In this document: one piece after another, positions 38,085-47,153 of the stretch | How the letters are laid out: the number at the start of each line of letters is the position of its first letter | Numbering within the stretch: position 1 is the first letter of the stretch | Assembly (NCBI RefSeq): GCF_008693385.1 | Contig: NZ_CP044065.1 | Span: 2,046,001-2,110,000, forward strand | DNA from: Cupriavidus pauculus | Lineage (GTDB): Bacteria > Pseudomonadota > Gammaproteobacteria > Burkholderiales > Burkholderiaceae | DNA: 64,000 nt | Direction of reading: 5' to 3' | The notes under the pieces: generated by a model | Told to the model about the DNA's origin: nothing | Databases searched by the model: none | The model's input: only the letters and a program-made list of their open reading frames with translations | Made by a program: the position numbers and the translations under genes

Positions 38085-39164
38085 ATGCTGAAGAACACCG
38101 ACGACCTGCGTATTCGCGAACTCAAGGAACTCGTGCCGCCCGCGCACCTGATCCGCGAATTCGCGCTGTCGGAATCGGCCTCCGACGTGATCTATCACGC
38201 CCGGCAGTCGATGCATCGCATCCTGCACGGCATGGACGACCGTCTGATCGTGATCATCGGACCCTGCTCGATCCATGACACGCGCGCGGCGCTCGAATAT
38301 GCGAACCTGCTCAAGGCGCAGCGCGACCGCTACAAGAACGAGCTCGAGATCGTGATGCGCGTCTATTTCGAGAAGCCGCGCACGACCGTGGGCTGGAAGG
38401 GCCTGATCAACGACCCGCACATGGACGGCAGCTTCAAGATCAACGACGGCCTGCGCACCGCGCGCGAACTGCTGCTGAACATCGCCGAACTCGGCCTGCC
38501 GACGGGCACCGAGTACCTGGACATGATCAGCCCGCAGTACATCGCCGACCTCGTGAGCTGGGGCGCGATCGGCGCGCGCACGACGGAGTCGCAGGTGCAC
38601 CGCGAACTCGCGTCGGGCCTGTCGTGCCCCGTGGGTTTCAAGAATGGCACGGACGGCAACGTCAAGATCGCGGTGGACGCGATCAAGGCCGCCTCGCAGC
38701 CGCACCATTTCCTGTCGGTGACCAAGGGCGGCCACTCGGCGATCGTATCGACCTCGGGCAACGAGGACTGCCACATCATCCTGCGCGGTGGCAAGGCACC
38801 GAACTACGATGCGGCCAGCGTGCAGGAAGCATGCGAAGCCGTCTCGAAGGCCGGCCTCGCGCCGCGCGTGATGATCGACGCCTCCCATGCCAACAGCAGC
38901 AAGAAGCACGAGAACCAGATTCCGGTCTGCGAGGACATCGGCCGCCAGGTGGCGGGCGGCGACCAGCGCATCATCGGCGTGATGGTGGAATCGCACCTCG
39001 TGGCCGGCCGTCAGGACCACGTGCAGGGGACCCCCGTGGAGAACCTCTGCTACGGCCAGTCGGTGACCGACGCGTGCATTGGCTGGGACGATTCGACGGG
39101 TGTGCTGGAAGGACTGGCGAATGCCGTGAAGGCGCGCCGCCTCGCGACGGGCAGCGGCAACTGA
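38085..39164 (+). CDS. aroG: 3-deoxy-7-phosphoheptulonate (DAHP) synthase, class I
   Basis: This 359-residue enzyme condenses phosphoenolpyruvate and erythrose 4-phosphate, the first step of the shikimate pathway. It has the AroF/G/H family features: LKELVPPAHLIREFALSE at the N-terminus (the feedback-regulatory end), IIGPCSIHD, MRVYFEKPRTTVGWKGLINDPHMDGSF, and DASHANSSKKHENQ. Length is standard (350 in E. coli). GGAG lies upstream of the ATG. The Phe/Tyr attenuator suggests it answers to those two amino acids rather than Trp, although its enzymatic feedback type is not determined here. Confidence 0.96.
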   Translation: MLKNTDDLRIRELKELVPPAHLIREFALSESASDVIYHARQSMHRILHGMDDRLIVIIGPCSIHDTRAALEYANLLKAQRDRYKNELEIVMRVYFEKPRTTVGWKGLINDPHMDGSFKINDGLRTARELLLNIAELGLPTGTEYLDMISPQYIADLVSWGAIGARTTESQVHRELASGLSCPVGFKNGTDGNVKIAVDAIKAASQPHHFLSVTKGGHSAIVSTSGNEDCHIILRGGKAPNYDAASVQEACEAVSKAGLAPRVMIDASHANSSKKHENQIPVCEDIGRQVAGGDQRIIGVMVESHLVAGRQDHVQGTPVENLCYGQSVTDACIGWDDSTGVLEGLANAVKARRLATGSGN

Positions 39165-39168
39165 GGTG

Positions 39169-39199
39169 AACACCCCTCTCGCCAGACGAGGGGGGTGTT
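39169..39199. terminator. Hairpin between aroG and the convergent cytochrome gene
   Basis: An imperfect GC-rich inverted repeat (AACACCCCTC at 39169 onward with GAGGGGGGTGTT at 39188-39199) lies between the stops of aroG (39164) and the cytochrome c gene (39211). It lacks a T-run, so termination is likely but not certain. Confidence 0.5.
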
Positions 39200-39210
39200 A
39201 CCGGCCCGCG

Positions 39211-39609
39211 TTACTTCTTCAGGACGAGATCGCCCGGCAGCGAATCGATGTACGCGGCGATGTCCTTCAGTTCCTGGCGCGTGAACGGACGCGGCTTGCC
39301 GTCCTTGCCCGTGACCGCCGGATTGGCGTTCATCTGGCCCGCCATGATGGCATTGGTGCGCCCGACCAGCAGATTGCCGCTGGTCTGGTAGGCCGCCATC
39401 GCGTGATACAGGTAGTCGGCGTGCTGGCCGGCCAGCTTCGGATAATCGGGCGCGATCGGCTTGTTGAGCCCGGCGCCATGGCAGGCCACGCAGCCCCCCT
39501 TCTCCACCAGCGCGCGGCCGGCGGCGATATCGGCCGCGGCGGCCGTCTGCATCCATGCGGCGGCCACAAAGGCGGCGGCCACGATCGAAAGCGTCTTGTT
39601 CGTCGTCAT
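39211..39609 (-). CDS. Secreted class I cytochrome c
   Basis: This 132-residue periplasmic cytochrome has a cleavable signal peptide (IVAAAFVAAAWMQTAAA). One haem site is CVACH at about residue 40, in GGCVACHGAGLNKPIAPDYPKLAGQHADYLYHA. A Met-containing region with ligand candidates lies near IMAGQMNAN, and the C-terminus is a helix ending SLPGDLVLKK. It is of the c4/c553 electron-carrier type. It follows a second cytochrome of the same type by 13 bases, so the two form a pair similar to a split di-haem c4. Confidence 0.92.
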   Translation of the reverse strand: MTTNKTLSIVAAAFVAAAWMQTAAAADIAAGRALVEKGGCVACHGAGLNKPIAPDYPKLAGQHADYLYHAMAAYQTSGNLLVGRTNAIMAGQMNANPAVTGKDGKPRPFTRQELKDIAAYIDSLPGDLVLKK

Positions 39610-39622
39610 GATCTCGCGCCTT

Positions 39623-39970
39623 TTACTTCAGGGGGTTGGTCTTGGTCTCGGCGTTCTGCTGCGAGTAGTACGCAGCCAGATTGGCGATGTCCTGATCGGT
39701 CAGCGAGTCGGCGATGCCGCGCATCGTCGGATGCTTGCGTTCGCCCTTCTTGTACCCGTGCAGCGCATTTTCGATGTACTTGGCGCTCTGGCCGCCGAGC
39801 ATGGGCACTTCATAGGTCTCCGGGAACGAGGCACGGTAACCGGGAATGCCATGGCAACCGATGCACATCGCGACCTTGTCCTTGGCGGCGCCAGCGTTGC
39901 CCTTGACTTCCTGGGCCTGCGCGGTCATTGCGGCCGCGCCCAACACCACCATCGTGAGGAACTTTTTCAT
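39623..39970 (-). CDS. Secreted class I cytochrome c
   Basis: This 115-residue protein starts at the ATG at 39970 with the signal MKKFLTMVVLGAAAMTAQAQ. The haem motif is CIGCH in KVAMCIGCHGIPGYRASFPETYEVPMLGGQ, which resembles the N-terminal half of cytochrome c4. A Met-ligand candidate is in KHPTMRGIADSLTDQDIANLAAYYSQQ. It probably passes electrons in the periplasm together with the next gene. The open frame upstream to 40216 is not coding, since the signal starts at 39970. Confidence 0.92.
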   Translation of the reverse strand: MKKFLTMVVLGAAAMTAQAQEVKGNAGAAKDKVAMCIGCHGIPGYRASFPETYEVPMLGGQSAKYIENALHGYKKGERKHPTMRGIADSLTDQDIANLAAYYSQQNAETKTNPLK

Positions 39971-40239
39971 TGTCTTTGATGATAGGGGAAGTGTTAAACC
40001 GTGCGGACGCGCGGACGTCGTCGGTTTCCTCGCTGGTTCTCTCGCTCTTTGTGTGTTGTCTCCAGGCGAGTGGGCGTTGCAACGGCTCTTGCGGCGCGCG
40101 TCAAACCGGCGCATTGTACCGCAGCAGTCGCATGGCGGTCCAGCCGGAGTGGCGCACATCGGACACGAGCCGGAAACGCTCTTATACTGGCCCATTCCGG
40201 CCGTTAATGTCGCCATATCCGCTCACAGGTTGCCGCCTC

Positions 40240-41124
<885 letters not shown>

Positions 41125-41131
41125 TCCTTCC

Positions 41132-41734
41132 ATGACGACCACTGCCTTCGTTCAGCCGACCACGCTGGTCGGCCGCCACGCCACGCTGGAACCGCTTTCT
41201 ACCGCGCACGCGGCGGGCCTCGCGGAAGCCGTCGCCGATGGCGAGCTCTGGAAGCTCTGGTATACGGCCGTACCCGCGCCCGACGCCATGGAGGGCGAGA
41301 TCAGGCGCCGCCTGGCGCTGCAGGAGCAGGACCTGTGGCAGCCGTTCGCGGTTCGCTGCAACCACACGGGCGACGTGGTGGGCATGACCAACTTCATGAA
41401 CATCGACGCGACCCATCGCCGCGTGGAAATCGGCTCCACGTGGTATGCGCGCCGCGTCCAGCGCGGTCCGCTGAATACCGAATGCAAGCTCATGCTGCTG
41501 GGCTACGCGTTCGACAAGCGCCACTGCATCGCCGTGGAATTCCGCACGCACTGGATGAACCACCAGAGCCGTGCCGCGATCGCGCGCCTGGGCGCCAAGC
41601 AGGATGGCGTGCTGCGCAGCCACCAGCGACTGCCCGACGGTTCGCTGCGGGATACCGTGGTGTTCTCGATCATCGCCAGCGAATGGCCGATGGTGCGGTC
41701 GCACCTGCAGTTCCAGCTGGCGCGTCCGCGCTGA
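41132..41734 (+). CDS. GNAT family N-acetyltransferase (RimJ/RimL type)
   Basis: This 200-residue GNAT protein has TLVGRHATLEPLSTAHAAGLAEA at the start, a strand region GDVVGMTNFMNIDATHRRVEIGSTWY, and the acetyl-CoA part LNTECKLMLLGYAFDKRHCIAVEFRTHWMNHQSRAAIARLGAK. The wording is of the RimJ/RimL ribosomal-protein acetyltransferase group, but many members act on other substrates. It is 7 bases after the MoxR gene and 31 bases before the VWA gene, so the three are likely co-transcribed. Confidence 0.9.
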   Translation: MTTTAFVQPTTLVGRHATLEPLSTAHAAGLAEAVADGELWKLWYTAVPAPDAMEGEIRRRLALQEQDLWQPFAVRCNHTGDVVGMTNFMNIDATHRRVEIGSTWYARRVQRGPLNTECKLMLLGYAFDKRHCIAVEFRTHWMNHQSRAAIARLGAKQDGVLRSHQRLPDGSLRDTVVFSIIASEWPMVRSHLQFQLARPR

Positions 41735-41765
41735 GGACGTCCGCCGCGCTCCCCCGGAGGCCACG

Positions 41766-42941
41766 ATGCTGATCGACTTCTTCTTCTCGCTGCGCCACGC
41801 CAAGCTGCCGGTTTCGGTCAAGGAGTACCTGACCATGCTGGAAGCGCTGCGCGCGCAGGTCATCTCGCCCTCGATCGACGAGTTCTACTACCTGTCGCGC
41901 ATGACGCTGGTCAAGGACGAGAAGCACTTCGACAAGTTCGACCAGACGTTCGCGGCCTACTTCCAGGGGGTGGAGAACCTCGTCGACTGGAAGAGCGACA
42001 TTCCGCTCGACTGGCTGCAGAAGACGCTCGAGCGCGAGCTCTCGCCCGAGGAGCGCGCGAAGGTCGAGGCCATGGGCGGGCTCGACAAGCTCATGGAGCG
42101 GCTCAAGCAGCTGCTCGAGGAGCAGAAGGAAAAGCACGAGGGCGGCAGCAAGTGGATCGGCACGGGCGGCACGTCGCCGTTCGGACATGGGGGATACAAC
42201 CCCGAAGGCATTCGCATCGGCGGGCCGTCCAAGGGCAACCGCACGGCGATCAAGGTATGGGAAGCGCGCGCGTACAAGGACTACGACGACTCGGTCGAGC
42301 TTGGCACGCGCAATATCAAGGTGGCATTGCGCCGGCTGCGGCGGTTCGCGCGCGAAGGCGCGGACACCGAGCTCGATCTCGACGACACGATCCACTCCAC
42401 CGCGGCCAATGCGGGCCTGCTCGACATCAAGCTGCGGCCCGAGCGGCACAACAAGGTCAAGGTGCTGATGCTGATGGACGTCGGCGGCTCGATGGACGAT
42501 CACATCAAGCGCGTGGAGGAACTGTTCTCCGCGACCAAGACCGAGTTCAAGCACCTCGAGTATTTCTACTTCCACAACTGCGTGTACGACCACGTGTGGA
42601 AGAACAACCGGCGCCGCCATGCGGAAAAGATCTCCACGTGGGATCTGATCCACAAGTACACGGCCGACTACAAGGTGATCTTCGTCGGCGACGCGACGAT
42701 GAGCCCTTACGAGATCCTGCAGCCCGGGGGCTCGGTCGAATACAACAATCCCGAGGCGGGCGCGGTCTGGCTCAACCGGCTGATCGAGCAGTTTCCGCAT
42801 TTCGTATGGCTCAATCCGGAGCCGGAAGGCCTCTGGCAGTACCGGCAGTCGATCACCGTGATCAGCCAGATCATGAAGTCTCGCATGTATCCGGTGACGA
42901 TCGCGGGGCTCGAGCAGGCGATGCGGGTACTGACGAAATAA
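41766..42941 (+). CDS. VWA domain-containing protein (CoxE-like)
   Basis: This 391-residue cytoplasmic protein opens MLIDFFFSLRHAKLPVSVKEYLTMLEAL, the start typical of VWA proteins that accompany MoxR ATPases. A conserved middle domain includes WIGTGGTSPFGHGGYNPEGIRIGG. The metal-ion site is DVGGSMDD near residue 238, a D-x-G-x-S variant of the usual D-x-S-x-S. It resembles CoxE, which with CoxD (AAA+) matures CO dehydrogenase, but no cox genes are present here. CGGAGG precedes the ATG at 41766. Confidence 0.91.
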   Translation: MLIDFFFSLRHAKLPVSVKEYLTMLEALRAQVISPSIDEFYYLSRMTLVKDEKHFDKFDQTFAAYFQGVENLVDWKSDIPLDWLQKTLERELSPEERAKVEAMGGLDKLMERLKQLLEEQKEKHEGGSKWIGTGGTSPFGHGGYNPEGIRIGGPSKGNRTAIKVWEARAYKDYDDSVELGTRNIKVALRRLRRFAREGADTELDLDDTIHSTAANAGLLDIKLRPERHNKVKVLMLMDVGGSMDDHIKRVEELFSATKTEFKHLEYFYFHNCVYDHVWKNNRRRHAEKISTWDLIHKYTADYKVIFVGDATMSPYEILQPGGSVEYNNPEAGAVWLNRLIEQFPHFVWLNPEPEGLWQYRQSITVISQIMKSRMYPVTIAGLEQAMRVLTK

Positions 42942-42952
42942 CGGCGAAGCGG

Positions 42953-43840
42953 TCAGCTTTCCATGAGCCACGCGCGGAAAATCTGCAGCGCTGGCATATG
43001 GGCCTTCTGTTCCGGATAGCAAAGGTAATACCCCTTCTTTGCCAGCACGTGCGCGGGGTGCGCAATCACAAGCGCGCCCGTCGACAGTTCCTCCTCGATC
43101 AGGCAGCGCGGAATCAGCGCGATGCCGAGGCCCGAAACCGCGGCCTGCGTGAGCAGCGAGAACTGATCGAAGCGCGCGCCGCTCCATGCCTGCCGCGTGG
43201 ACACGCCGAGTTCGGACAGCCAGTCGGGCCATGCCTCGGGCACCGTCGTATGGTGCAGCAGCGGGTAACGGAGCAACGTCTCGGGCGCGTCCGCGATGCC
43301 ATCGCGCTCTCCACCCATCAGACCCGGGCGACATACGGGCACGACCTCGCGCCCCGTGATGTAGTCGGCAAGGCTGCCCGGCCAGACGCCATCGCCGAAG
43401 CGGATCGCCGCATCGAGATCGGGCTCGGAGAAATCGTAGCCCTGCGCGTGCGGCACGAACTCGAGCGTGACTTCGGGGTGCCGCGTGAAGAATTGCGGCA
43501 GCCGCGGAATCAGCCACTTGGCGCCGAGCGTCGGCATGCTCGCGATATGGAGAATGCCGCCCCGCCCCTTGCGCGCGATCAGTTCGACGCTGGCGGCCTC
43601 GATCTCGTTGAGGCTCGGGCGAATACGTTCGAGATAGCGCTCCCCGGCGCTGGTCAGCAGCAGCCGCTGGCGCACGCGCTCGAACAGTTCGACGCCAAGG
43701 AATGCCTCCAGGCTCCGCACCTGCTTGCTGACGGCGCCCTGCGTGACATGGAGTTCCCGCGCGGCAAGCGTGAAGCTGTTATGCCGGGCGGCAGCCTCGA
43801 ACGCCTGCAGCTCCGTCATCGACGGGCATAAGCGCCGCAT
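42953..43840 (-). CDS. LysR-family regulator (GcvA-like)
   Basis: This 295-residue LTTR has a winged helix-turn-helix at residues 8-67 (MTELQAFEAAARHNSFTLAARELHVTQGAVSKQVRSLEAFLG in family terms) and a type 2 periplasmic-binding-like effector domain. The sequence is of the GcvA subgroup. GAGGAG precedes the ATG at 43840. It is divergent from a Bug receptor and an amidohydrolase, which are its likely targets. A CCAATTGG-centred palindrome lies 17 bases upstream of its start. Confidence 0.93.
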   Translation of the reverse strand: MRRLCPSMTELQAFEAAARHNSFTLAARELHVTQGAVSKQVRSLEAFLGVELFERVRQRLLLTSAGERYLERIRPSLNEIEAASVELIARKGRGGILHIASMPTLGAKWLIPRLPQFFTRHPEVTLEFVPHAQGYDFSEPDLDAAIRFGDGVWPGSLADYITGREVVPVCRPGLMGGERDGIADAPETLLRYPLLHHTTVPEAWPDWLSELGVSTRQAWSGARFDQFSLLTQAAVSGLGIALIPRCLIEEELSTGALVIAHPAHVLAKKGYYLCYPEQKAHMPALQIFRAWLMES

Positions 43841-43856
43841 ACGACTCCTCGGTTCA

Positions 43857-43870
43857 ATACCAATTGGAAT
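43857..43870. promoter_or_regulatory. Candidate LysR operator between the LysR and Bug genes
   Basis: The sequence ATACCAATTGGAAT has a perfect 8-base core CCAATTGG and matching outer AT pairs. It sits next to the LysR start, where autoregulatory sites usually lie. Confidence 0.4.
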
Positions 43871-44021
43871 GACCCCGGGATTTTAAATCGTTTGCATGCC
43901 GCGTGCGAGGGACGCAAAATTGCACGCAAACACAGACATTTACGCAGAGCCCGATAAACGACGGTCGGTCCCAACAGACGTCGATCCTCAATCCTCGCCA
44001 ATTTCAAACGGAACCGTTCTC

Positions 44022-45011
44022 ATGCAACGCCGTCCTCTGCTTCGCGCCTTCGCTGTTGCCGCCGCCGCCACCGCCGTTGGCGGTCTCGCCCTGCCCGCCT
44101 TCGCGCAAGGCTCGTACCCGACCAAGCCGATCTCGCTCGTCGTGCCGTTCCCGGCCGGTGGCACCACCGATATCGTCGCGCGCATCGTCGCCGACAAGCT
44201 CGGCCAGGAACTGGGCCAGGCCGTGGTCGTCGATAACCGCGGCGGCGCCGGCGGCAGCATCGGCACCGCGTACCTGTCCAAGGCCGCGCCCGACGGCTAC
44301 ACGCTGGGTATCGCCACGGCCTCCACGCATGGCATCAACCCGGCCGTGTACCCGAAGCTGTCGTACGACGCGACCAAGGACTTCACCACGATCACGAACC
44401 TGGCGTCGGTGCCGAACGTGATGAGCGTGAACCCGGCCGTCAAGGCCAACGACATGAAGGCGTTCATCGCGCTGGCCAAGTCCGAGCCGAACAAGATCGC
44501 CTACGGGTCCGCCGGCAATGGCAGCGTGTCGCACATGATGGGCGAGCTGTTCAAGATGAGCAGCAAGACCGAACTGCTGCACGTGCCGTACAAGGGCGTG
44601 GGCCCGGCGCTCAATGACGCGCTGGCCGGCCAGGTGCAGGTACTGTTCGACAACCTGCCGTCGTCGCTGCCGTTCATCAAGAGCGGCAAGCTGCGCGCCC
44701 TCGCCGTGGCATCGCCGAAGCGCGTCGCGGCACTGCCGGACGTGCCGACGTTCGCGGAACTGGGCCTCGGCGAAGTCAACGACTCCGCATGGTTCGGCCT
44801 GATCGCGCCGGCCAAGCTGCCCGCGGACATCCAGGCGAAGCTGAACGCCGCGGCCGTGAAGGTGCTGGCGCTGCCGGAAGTGAAGAAGAAGTTCGAGGAA
44901 CTGGGCGCAACGCCGGTGGGCGACACGCCTGCCCACTTCGCCGCGCAGATCTCGAGCGAAGTGGCCAAGAACAAGCGCGTGGCCGCCGCTGCCAAGATCT
45001 CGCTCGACTGA
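44022..45011 (+). CDS. Bug/TctC-family periplasmic solute receptor
   Basis: This 329-residue binding protein has a Tat-like signal (MQRRPLLRAFAVAAAATAVGGLALPAFA). The family opening is YPTKPISLVVPFPAGGTTDIVARIVADKLGQ, followed by VVVDNRGGAGGSIG. These receptors bind carboxylates and similar solutes. They far outnumber their transporters in Burkholderiales, and no TctAB permease is present here. It is divergent from the LysR gene and 19 bases before the N-formylglutamate amidohydrolase-like gene, so the ligand may be an N-acyl amino acid. Confidence 0.93.
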   Translation: MQRRPLLRAFAVAAAATAVGGLALPAFAQGSYPTKPISLVVPFPAGGTTDIVARIVADKLGQELGQAVVVDNRGGAGGSIGTAYLSKAAPDGYTLGIATASTHGINPAVYPKLSYDATKDFTTITNLASVPNVMSVNPAVKANDMKAFIALAKSEPNKIAYGSAGNGSVSHMMGELFKMSSKTELLHVPYKGVGPALNDALAGQVQVLFDNLPSSLPFIKSGKLRALAVASPKRVAALPDVPTFAELGLGEVNDSAWFGLIAPAKLPADIQAKLNAAAVKVLALPEVKKKFEELGATPVGDTPAHFAAQISSEVAKNKRVAAAAKISLD

Positions 45012-45030
45012 TCGCCTGACGGATTGCCTC

Positions 45031-45903
45031 ATGACGGATACCGACCGATCGGCGCCCCAGGCACCGTATCAGCTGCATATGCCCGCGGGCGACTGCGGTG
45101 CGCTGTTCCTGGACTCGCCGCATAGCTGCACGCAGTACCCCGCCGATTTCGGCTACGACGCGGGCCTCCCGCTGCCGCTGCTGCGGCAGGCCGAGGACAC
45201 GTTCGTGGACGAGCTCTACGCCGGCGCCCCGGCGCGCGGCATTCCGCTGCTGTGCGCGGGCTTCCCGCGCAGCTACCTCGATGCCAACCGCGGCCTCGAG
45301 GAGATCGACGAGAAACTGCTGGACGCGGCATGGCCCGACGCGAAGCAGGAAACCTCGAAGACGCGGCTCGGCAAGGGACTGGTCTGGCGCGTGCTCGACA
45401 CCGGCGAGCCGCTCTATGCGCGCAAGCTGTCGGTCGCCGAAGTGCAGGCTCGCATCCGCGACTACTACGTGCCGTACTACGCGCAGCTGCAAAAGCTGTC
45501 GGATGCGGCGGTCGCCCGCCATGGCCACATGTTCCACATCAACTGCCACTCGATGCCGAGCCAGGCCGCGCAATACGCGACGGAACACCCCGGCATCGCG
45601 CATCCGGACTTCGTGGTCGGCGACCGCGACGGCACCACGTGCGACAAGCGGTTCACGGACCGCGTGGAAGGCCTGCTGAAGGACATGGGCTACGACGTGT
45701 GGCGCAACCACCCGTACAAGGGCGTGGAAATCGTGCGCGTGCTGGGCCGGCCGCAGGAGAACCGTCACAGCCTGCAACTCGAGGTCAATCGCAAGCTCTA
45801 CATGGATGAAGCCGGACTGGCGCACAACGCGGGCTTCGGCACGCTGCGGCGCAATCTGGAAGCGTTGATGGACGACCTCGCGCGCTTCTCGCTCAAATCG
45901 TAG
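45031..45903 (+). CDS. N-formylglutamate amidohydrolase family protein
   Basis: This 290-residue member of the HutG/FGase family hydrolyses N-formyl-L-glutamate or related N-acyl substrates. Visible landmarks are LDSPHSCTQYPADFG, GIPLLCAGFPRSYLDANR, the metal-site segment HMFHINCHSMPSQ, DFVVGDRDGTTCDKRF, and the C-terminal RHSLQLEVNRKLYMDEAG. No hut genes surround it, so it belongs with the Bug receptor upstream rather than a histidine operon. A long bipartite hairpin terminator follows. Confidence 0.9.
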   Translation: MTDTDRSAPQAPYQLHMPAGDCGALFLDSPHSCTQYPADFGYDAGLPLPLLRQAEDTFVDELYAGAPARGIPLLCAGFPRSYLDANRGLEEIDEKLLDAAWPDAKQETSKTRLGKGLVWRVLDTGEPLYARKLSVAEVQARIRDYYVPYYAQLQKLSDAAVARHGHMFHINCHSMPSQAAQYATEHPGIAHPDFVVGDRDGTTCDKRFTDRVEGLLKDMGYDVWRNHPYKGVEIVRVLGRPQENRHSLQLEVNRKLYMDEAGLAHNAGFGTLRRNLEALMDDLARFSLKS

Positions 45904-45946
45904 ATAGCAATCGGTAGCCGGCAACCGGGCCCCTCCCCGGCCCGCG

Positions 45947-46013
45947 AACCCCGTGCGGATGTCGACGCGATCGTGCAAACGAATCGTCTCGTCGACGCCT
46001 CACGGGGTTTTTT
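45947..46013 (+). terminator. Bipartite hairpin terminator after the amidohydrolase gene
   Basis: The outer stem AACCCCGTG/CACGGGGTT (45947-45955 with 46001-46009) encloses an inner stem GTCGACG/CGTCGAC (45961-45967 with 45990-45996). It ends in six T (46008-46013). Confidence 0.78.
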
Positions 46014-46256
46014 CTCTCTTGCGCGCGCCTCGCGCCGTCTGGTATCGGCGCACGGCATCACGGGCCTCTCCACGTGAGCGCCACCTTCGCATTGCCGCGA
46101 GATGCGCGTCGATACGCGACGATCGCACCCGCTATGCGTATCCGCCATGGGTACGCAAAAGGAAGGGTAACAACATTTACGAACTTTCCGGCGGCGGCAT
46201 CCTCTATCATGGCAGTCCTTTGCCAATCCCTTTGCTGACGCCAGCAAACAGATTCC
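46014..46256. other. Intergenic region without recognisable gene
   Basis: Together with the terminator this makes a 353-base gap between the amidohydrolase and the Ser/Lys-tailed lipoprotein. I see no ORF with a ribosome site, no RNA gene and no convincing -10/-35 pair. It presumably holds the promoter of the next gene. Confidence 0.5.
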
Positions 46257-47114
46257 GTGATCCGAATGTTTACCCACCTGCTAGGCACCCGGCTCCGCAT
46301 GCTGACTGCCGCGGTGGCCGGGGCAATCGTGGCGGCCGGATGCGCCACCACGCCGTCGGACCAGACCGATGCTTCCGCGACGCCCGCCCCGAGCGCCAGC
46401 GCCGCGCCCCGTCCCGCAGCGCCCGCCGCAACGCCCGCTTTGCCTTCCGCCGCCGCTGCCGGCACCTCCGGTTCCGCCATGGCGCCGCCTTCCAACCGCC
46501 CCGGCTCGCCGCCGGCCTCCGGCGCCAAAACGCCGACCAAGACCGTGACCTTGCCCGACAAGGGACGCGTGAGCCTGGCCGAGTACCGCTCGCAGATGCG
46601 CGAGCAATTGATGAAGACCGACAACGCCGCGCCCGACGTGGCCGATTGCGCCGCGCATGCCAGCTGGGTCGTGCCTCGGTCGCCGACGTTCGATGCCCTG
46701 AAGATTCCCACCGGTGCGCTCGCCGCGAACGCGGCCACGGTGGAAGCGTGGAATGGGCGGTTCTCGCCCGGCAAGCAGGCGGTACCCGTGACATCGGTCG
46801 TCACGTTCACCGCCAGCGCGCACAAGCGCCAGGGCGAGGCGCAATGGCAGCCCGTGAAGGTGCGGTGCGGTTACAGCGACGGGATGATGCTCGCGTACGA
46901 ATTGCTCGACAGCAATGGCGATACGATCAGCGAACCGGCGGCGGCACCGGCCGTCGCGACGGGTTCGTCGAGCCGCGGCAAGGCCAAGAAAGGCAAGGCC
47001 ACGGCCAAGTCCAGCCATGGCACGAGCGCCAGGTCGAGCACCAAATCGAGCGCGACGAAGTCGACGTCGTCCTCGAAGACAAGCACGAAGTCGACGGCGA
47101 AGAAGAAGCCGTGA
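46257..47114 (+). CDS. Lipoprotein with Ser/Lys-rich, histone-like C-terminal tail
   Basis: This 285-residue protein has a signal ending in the lipobox VAAGC, then a Pro/Ala/Ser linker of about 70 residues. A compact middle domain follows (RVSLAEYRSQMREQLMKTDNAAPDVADCAAHASWVV to LAYELLDSN). The tail of about 55 residues is almost entirely Lys, Ser, Thr and Ala, ending SSKTSTKSTAKKKP. The middle domain has no match I know. The tail is like histone H1 or AlgP repeats, but the lipobox puts it in the envelope. The GTG at 46257 or the ATG at 46266 may be the start. Confidence 0.75.
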   Translation: MIRMFTHLLGTRLRMLTAAVAGAIVAAGCATTPSDQTDASATPAPSASAAPRPAAPAATPALPSAAAAGTSGSAMAPPSNRPGSPPASGAKTPTKTVTLPDKGRVSLAEYRSQMREQLMKTDNAAPDVADCAAHASWVVPRSPTFDALKIPTGALAANAATVEAWNGRFSPGKQAVPVTSVVTFTASAHKRQGEAQWQPVKVRCGYSDGMMLAYELLDSNGDTISEPAAAPAVATGSSSRGKAKKGKATAKSSHGTSARSSTKSSATKSTSSSKTSTKSTAKKKP

Positions 47115-47120
47115 CGCCGT

Positions 47121-47141
47121 GGCCCGCGCCTTCGCGGCGCG
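47121..47141. terminator. GC-rich hairpin between convergent genes
   Basis: An 8-bp stem CCCGCGCC/GGCGCGGG with a short loop lies seven bases after the lipoprotein stop and before the M14 gene stop. It has no T-run. Confidence 0.45.
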
Positions 47142-47153
47142 GGCGCGACCCCG

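Noticed and set aside
41670..43517. 615-residue minus-strand frame opposite the VWA gene
   Set aside because: It overlaps the conserved VWA protein and the LysR gene in another frame and has no family features.
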